NCBI RefSeq assembly: GCF_049445855.1
Contig: NZ_JBMSDV010000003.1
Location: 1-64,000 of the forward strand
Source of the DNA: JAGOCV01 sp049445855
GTDB lineage: Bacteria; Pseudomonadota; Gammaproteobacteria; Burkholderiales; Burkholderiaceae_C
Length of the DNA stretch: 64,000 nt
Direction: 5' to 3'
Both the position numbers and the translations under genes were made by a program. The notes beneath the pieces are model-generated. The model had not been told where the DNA came from. It made no database searches and worked only from the letters and a program-made list of their open reading frames with translations. Shown here in pieces: positions 60,948 through 64,000 of this stretch (its first letter is position 1; each line of letters opens with the position of its first letter).

Positions 60948-61425
60948 GCCGCGAACCGGGCGATCCCCCGAGCGGCAACGCGGTCTTGTAACGCACCTGC
61001 TTGAGCGCGAAGCTCGAGCGGATCTTCTCGATGCCGGGAATCGGTGTCAGGCGCTCGAGGATGAATTTCTCGAGTGCCGCGATGTCGGTCAGCGCGACGC
61101 GGATCAGGTAGTCGCTGTCGCCGGTCATCAGGTAGCACTCCATCACCTCGTCCTGCTCGGAAATGCGGCGCTCGAACTCGCCGAGCGCTTCCTTCGATTG
61201 CGTCTTCAGGCTGATCGAGATGAACACCGACAGCCCGAGGCCGAGCGCCTTCGGGTTGGCGAGCGCCACGTAGCGGCTGATGACGCCCGCGGCCTCCAGC
61301 GCCTTCACGCGCGCGAGGCAGGGCGAGGCCGAGAGATGCACGCGTCGCGCGAGCTCGACATTGGTGAGCGCGCTGTCCTGCTGCAGTTCGTCGAGGATTC
61401 TCAGGTCGATGGCATCGAGTTGCAT
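60892..61425 (-). CDS. Lrp/AsnC-family transcriptional regulator
   Basis: 177 residues. The N-terminal helix-turn-helix (LTNVELARRVHLSASPCLAR, about 21-40) and a C-terminal RAM domain (about 65-140; MTGDSDYLIRVAL) are normal. About 25 extra Arg/Ser/Pro-rich residues follow, produced as the frame runs into dctM, and look unconserved. Divergent from the pyruvate-dehydrogenase-like gene (74 bases), so it probably controls that gene in response to an amino acid or 2-oxoacid, like MdeR next to mdeB in Pseudomonas. Confidence 0.9.
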   Translation of the reverse strand: MQLDAIDLRILDELQQDSALTNVELARRVHLSASPCLARVKALEAAGVISRYVALANPKALGLGLSVFISISLKTQSKEALGEFERRISEQDEVMECYLMTGDSDYLIRVALTDIAALEKFILERLTPIPGIEKIRSSFALKQVRYKTALPLGGSPGSRPTSRSPATRARSPERRRG

Positions 61426-61499
61426 TTCGTGCTGTCTCTGTCAGGTTTGACGGCATCTTATGCTGGCCATCGCCTTTCCGGGGTGTCTTCCGACAGCAA

Positions 61500-64000
61500 A
61501 TGCTGAACGAGTCCTTCCACAATCTGCGGATGACCGATCACAGCCTCACCCGCTTCATGGCCAGCGACACAGGCGACGCCGACCCCGGCGAAACCGCCGA
61601 ATGGCGCGAGGCCTTCCAGGCGCTGCTGGCGGTCGCGGGGCCCGAGCGAGCACGCTTCATCCTCGACGAACTCACGCGCGTCGCCGCGACGGCACGCGCC
61701 GGCTGGACACCCGAGCTCTCCACGCCCTACATCAACACCATCGCGGCGGACCAGCAACCGGCCTTTCCGGGCGACCTGGCCATCGAGGAAAAGCTTGCCT
61801 CGCTGATGCGCTGGAATGCGCTCGCGATGGTGGCGCGCGCGAATGCCGCGTATGGCGAGCTCGGCGGACATATCGCGAGCTACGCGAGCGCGGCCGACCT
61901 GTTCGAAGTCGGCTTCAATCATTTTTTCAATGCGAGGAAGAACAACGGCGGCGACCTCGTTTTCTTCCAGCCGCACAGCGCACCGGGCGTGTATGCGCGC
62001 GCCTTCCTCGAAGGCCGGCTGACCGAAGCAGACCTCGCGCACTACCGGCAGGAAATCACCGCACCGCAATCGGGTGCGCGCGGCCTCTCCAGCTATCCGC
62101 ACCCGTGGCTGATGCCGGACTTCTGGCAGTTCCCCACCGGCTCGATGGGCATCGGGCCGATCAGTTCGATCTACCACGCGCGCTTCATGCGTTACCTCTC
62201 GCATCGCAACCTGCTGGACTGCGGCGGGCGCAAGGTGTGGGGCGTGTTCGGCGACGGCGAGATGGACGAGCCCGAGAGCATGAGCGCGCTCACGCTCGCG
62301 TCGCGCGAGCGGTTGGACAACCTCGTGTGGGTGGTCAACTGCAACCTGCAGCGTCTGGACGGTCCTGTGCGCGGCAACGGCCGCATCGTCGACGAACTCG
62401 AGCGCCTGTTCCGCGGCGCGGGCTGGAACGTGGTCAAGCTGCTCTGGGGCAGCGACTGGGACGGCCTGTTCGCGCGCGACACCACCGGCGCCCTGACCCG
62501 GGCTTTCGCGCAGACGGTGGACGGCCAGATGCAGACCTTCGCCGCCAAGGACGGCCGCTTCAACCGCGACAACTTCTTCGGCCAGAACCCCGAGCTCGTG
62601 CAGCTCGCGCAGGGCATGACCGACGAGCAGATCGATCGCCTCAAGCGCGGCGGACACGACCTGGTGAAAATCCACGCGGCCTATGCCGCCGCCGCTGCGC
62701 ATCGCGGCCAGCCGACGGTGATCCTCGCGCACACCAAGAAGGGCTACGGCATGGGGCAGGCGGGGCAGGGCAGGATGACCACGCACAGCCAGAAGAAGCT
62801 GGACGAATCGGCGCTGCTCGAATTCCGCAACCGCTTCAACCTGCCGCTGACCGATGCGCAGGCGACGGGCCTCGAGTTCTTCAAGCCTGCCCAGGACAGT
62901 GCCGAGATGCGCTACCTGCACGAGCGCCGCCAGGCCCTCGGTGGCTACCTGCCGGCGCGCCACGACGATGCGGCGGCCGTGCCGGTGCCGCCCATCACCT
63001 CGTATGCGTCGTTCGCGATATCGGCCGGCGGCAAGGAGATGTCCACCACGATGGCCTTCGTGCGCCTGCTGGGCAACCTGCTGAAGGACGAGACGAACGG
63101 CCCGCAGGACATCGCGTTCCGCCGTCGCATCGTGCCCATCGTGGCCGACGAGGCGCGCACCTTCGGCATGGCCAACCTGTTCAAGCAGGTCGGCATCTAT
63201 TCGAGCGTGGGCCAGCGCTACGAGCCCGAAGACATCGGCTCGGTGCTGTCGTACCGCGAAGCGCTGGACGGGCAGATCCTGGAAGAAGGCATCAGCGAAG
63301 CCGGCGCCATCGCGAGCTGGACGGCGGCGGCGACGAGCTACAGCGTGCATGGCCTGCCGATGCTGCCGTTCTACATCTACTACTCGATGTTCGGCTTCCA
63401 GCGCGTGGGCGATGCGATCTGGGCCGCTGCCGATCAGCGGGCGCGCGGCTTCCTGCTGGGTGCGACTTCGGGCCGCACCACGCTCGGCGGCGAAGGATTG
63501 CAGCACCAGGACGGCAGCAGCCACCTGATTGCTGCGACCATCCCGAACTGCCGCGCATGGGACCCGGCGTTCGCGGGTGAGATGGCCGTCATCATCGACC
63601 ACGGCATGCGCGAGATGCTCGAGGAGCGCAAGGACGTCTTCCATTACGTGACGCTGATGAACGAGAACTATGCACAGCCCGACCTGCCCGAAGGCGCGGC
63701 TGCGGACGTGGTGCGCGGCGGCTATTTGCTGCGCCGTGGGCCGGCGCGCGGCAAGCGCGTGACGCTGATGGGCTCGGGCGCGATCCTCACCGAAGTCATG
63801 AAGGCGGCGGATCTGCTGATGCAGGAGGGCATCGCGGCGGACGTGTACAGCGTGACGAGCTGGAGCGAACTCGCGCGCGACGGAATGGCATGCGAGTCGT
63901 CGGGCGGCACATCGCATGTGGCGCGCATCCTGGCGCAGGGTGAGGGCCCGGTCGTTGCGGCCACCGACTACGTGCGCGCCGTGCCGGAGGGCATCCGCGC
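61500..64000 (+). CDS. Pyruvate dehydrogenase E1, homodimeric type (AceE/MdeB-like), partial
   Basis: The first 833 codons are visible and the gene runs beyond the window; full-length AceE has about 890. TPP site: VWGVFGDGEMDEPESMSALT, then NLVWVVNCNLQRLDGPVRGN. The central region has HTKKGYGMG and TSGRTTLGGEGLQHQDGSSH. ATG 61500 or 61530 may be the start. It could act on pyruvate or on 2-oxobutyrate (as MdeB). Its position next to an Lrp regulator rather than aceF and lpd suggests a paralogue of the housekeeping enzyme. Confidence 0.88.
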   Translation, partial: MLNESFHNLRMTDHSLTRFMASDTGDADPGETAEWREAFQALLAVAGPERARFILDELTRVAATARAGWTPELSTPYINTIAADQQPAFPGDLAIEEKLASLMRWNALAMVARANAAYGELGGHIASYASAADLFEVGFNHFFNARKNNGGDLVFFQPHSAPGVYARAFLEGRLTEADLAHYRQEITAPQSGARGLSSYPHPWLMPDFWQFPTGSMGIGPISSIYHARFMRYLSHRNLLDCGGRKVWGVFGDGEMDEPESMSALTLASRERLDNLVWVVNCNLQRLDGPVRGNGRIVDELERLFRGAGWNVVKLLWGSDWDGLFARDTTGALTRAFAQTVDGQMQTFAAKDGRFNRDNFFGQNPELVQLAQGMTDEQIDRLKRGGHDLVKIHAAYAAAAAHRGQPTVILAHTKKGYGMGQAGQGRMTTHSQKKLDESALLEFRNRFNLPLTDAQATGLEFFKPAQDSAEMRYLHERRQALGGYLPARHDDAAAVPVPPITSYASFAISAGGKEMSTTMAFVRLLGNLLKDETNGPQDIAFRRRIVPIVADEARTFGMANLFKQVGIYSSVGQRYEPEDIGSVLSYREALDGQILEEGISEAGAIASWTAAATSYSVHGLPMLPFYIYYSMFGFQRVGDAIWAAADQRARGFLLGATSGRTTLGGEGLQHQDGSSHLIAATIPNCRAWDPAFAGEMAVIIDHGMREMLEERKDVFHYVTLMNENYAQPDLPEGAAADVVRGGYLLRRGPARGKRVTLMGSGAILTEVMKAADLLMQEGIAADVYSVTSWSELARDGMACESSGGTSHVARILAQGEGPVVAATDYVRAVPEGIR

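Overview
The window is a high-GC chromosomal segment from a beta-proteobacterium of the order Burkholderiales, most likely family Comamonadaceae (Variovorax/Acidovorax/Ramlibacter-like). The evidence is the gene order tuf–tRNA-Trp–secE–nusG–rplKAJL–rpoBC, the rsmB–DUF4390–ntrY–ntrX block, two Bug-type solute receptors, and the rep/priA/hemE arrangement. No species is claimed.

Region 1 (1-12.4 kb) is the core transcription/translation cluster. It ends in a strong terminator after rpoC. Region 2 (12.4-18.1 kb) holds a LemA-like protein, the 16S rRNA methyltransferase RsmB and an overlapping DUF4390–NtrY–NtrX two-component operon, followed by tRNA-Phe.

Region 3 (18.1-28.4 kb) is accessory DNA downstream of tRNA-Phe. 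It contains the C-terminal stub of a tyrosine integrase, two different HipBA modules with palindromic operators, and a stress-like cluster (SDR oxidoreductase, hemerythrin, Crp/Fnr regulator). It also has three TTAAC-N4-GTTAA palindromes, small orphan genes, a lower-GC XRE + HNH endonuclease pair, a decayed TauE/SafE-like permease and a GAF protein.

Region 4 (28.4-37.5 kb) is the most unusual part. A DUF3445 protein is followed by a hybrid histidine kinase. Divergent from the kinase is a receiver domain fused to a PIG-L-type deacetylase. Next come a free-standing Hpt protein, a histidine phosphatase and an ATP-grasp enzyme, translationally coupled by ATGA overlaps. Divergent from these is an overlapping operon of a processive GT2 glycosyltransferase, a 62-residue one-helix protein and a TPR/beta-barrel outer-membrane protein. 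I infer a phosphorelay-controlled exopolysaccharide synthesis/deacetylation system, analogous in parts to PgaABCD but built from different pieces.

Region 5 (37.5-53.2 kb) carries two Bug receptors, the overlapping operon rep–(hypothetical)–pldA, an AEC transporter, priA, an AT-rich intergenic with two DnaA-box matches, hemE, a small secreted protein, a redoxin next to a DsbD/ScsB-like reductase, a 175-bp nested palindromic element and a Bcr/CflA-type MFS exporter. Region 6 (53.2-64 kb) has a LysR regulator, a two-gene indolepyruvate:ferredoxin oxidoreductase-like enzyme, a DctPQM TRAP transporter, and an Lrp/AsnC regulator divergent from a homodimeric-type pyruvate dehydrogenase E1 gene that runs off the window. 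These look like 2-oxoacid/amino-acid catabolism with its uptake system.
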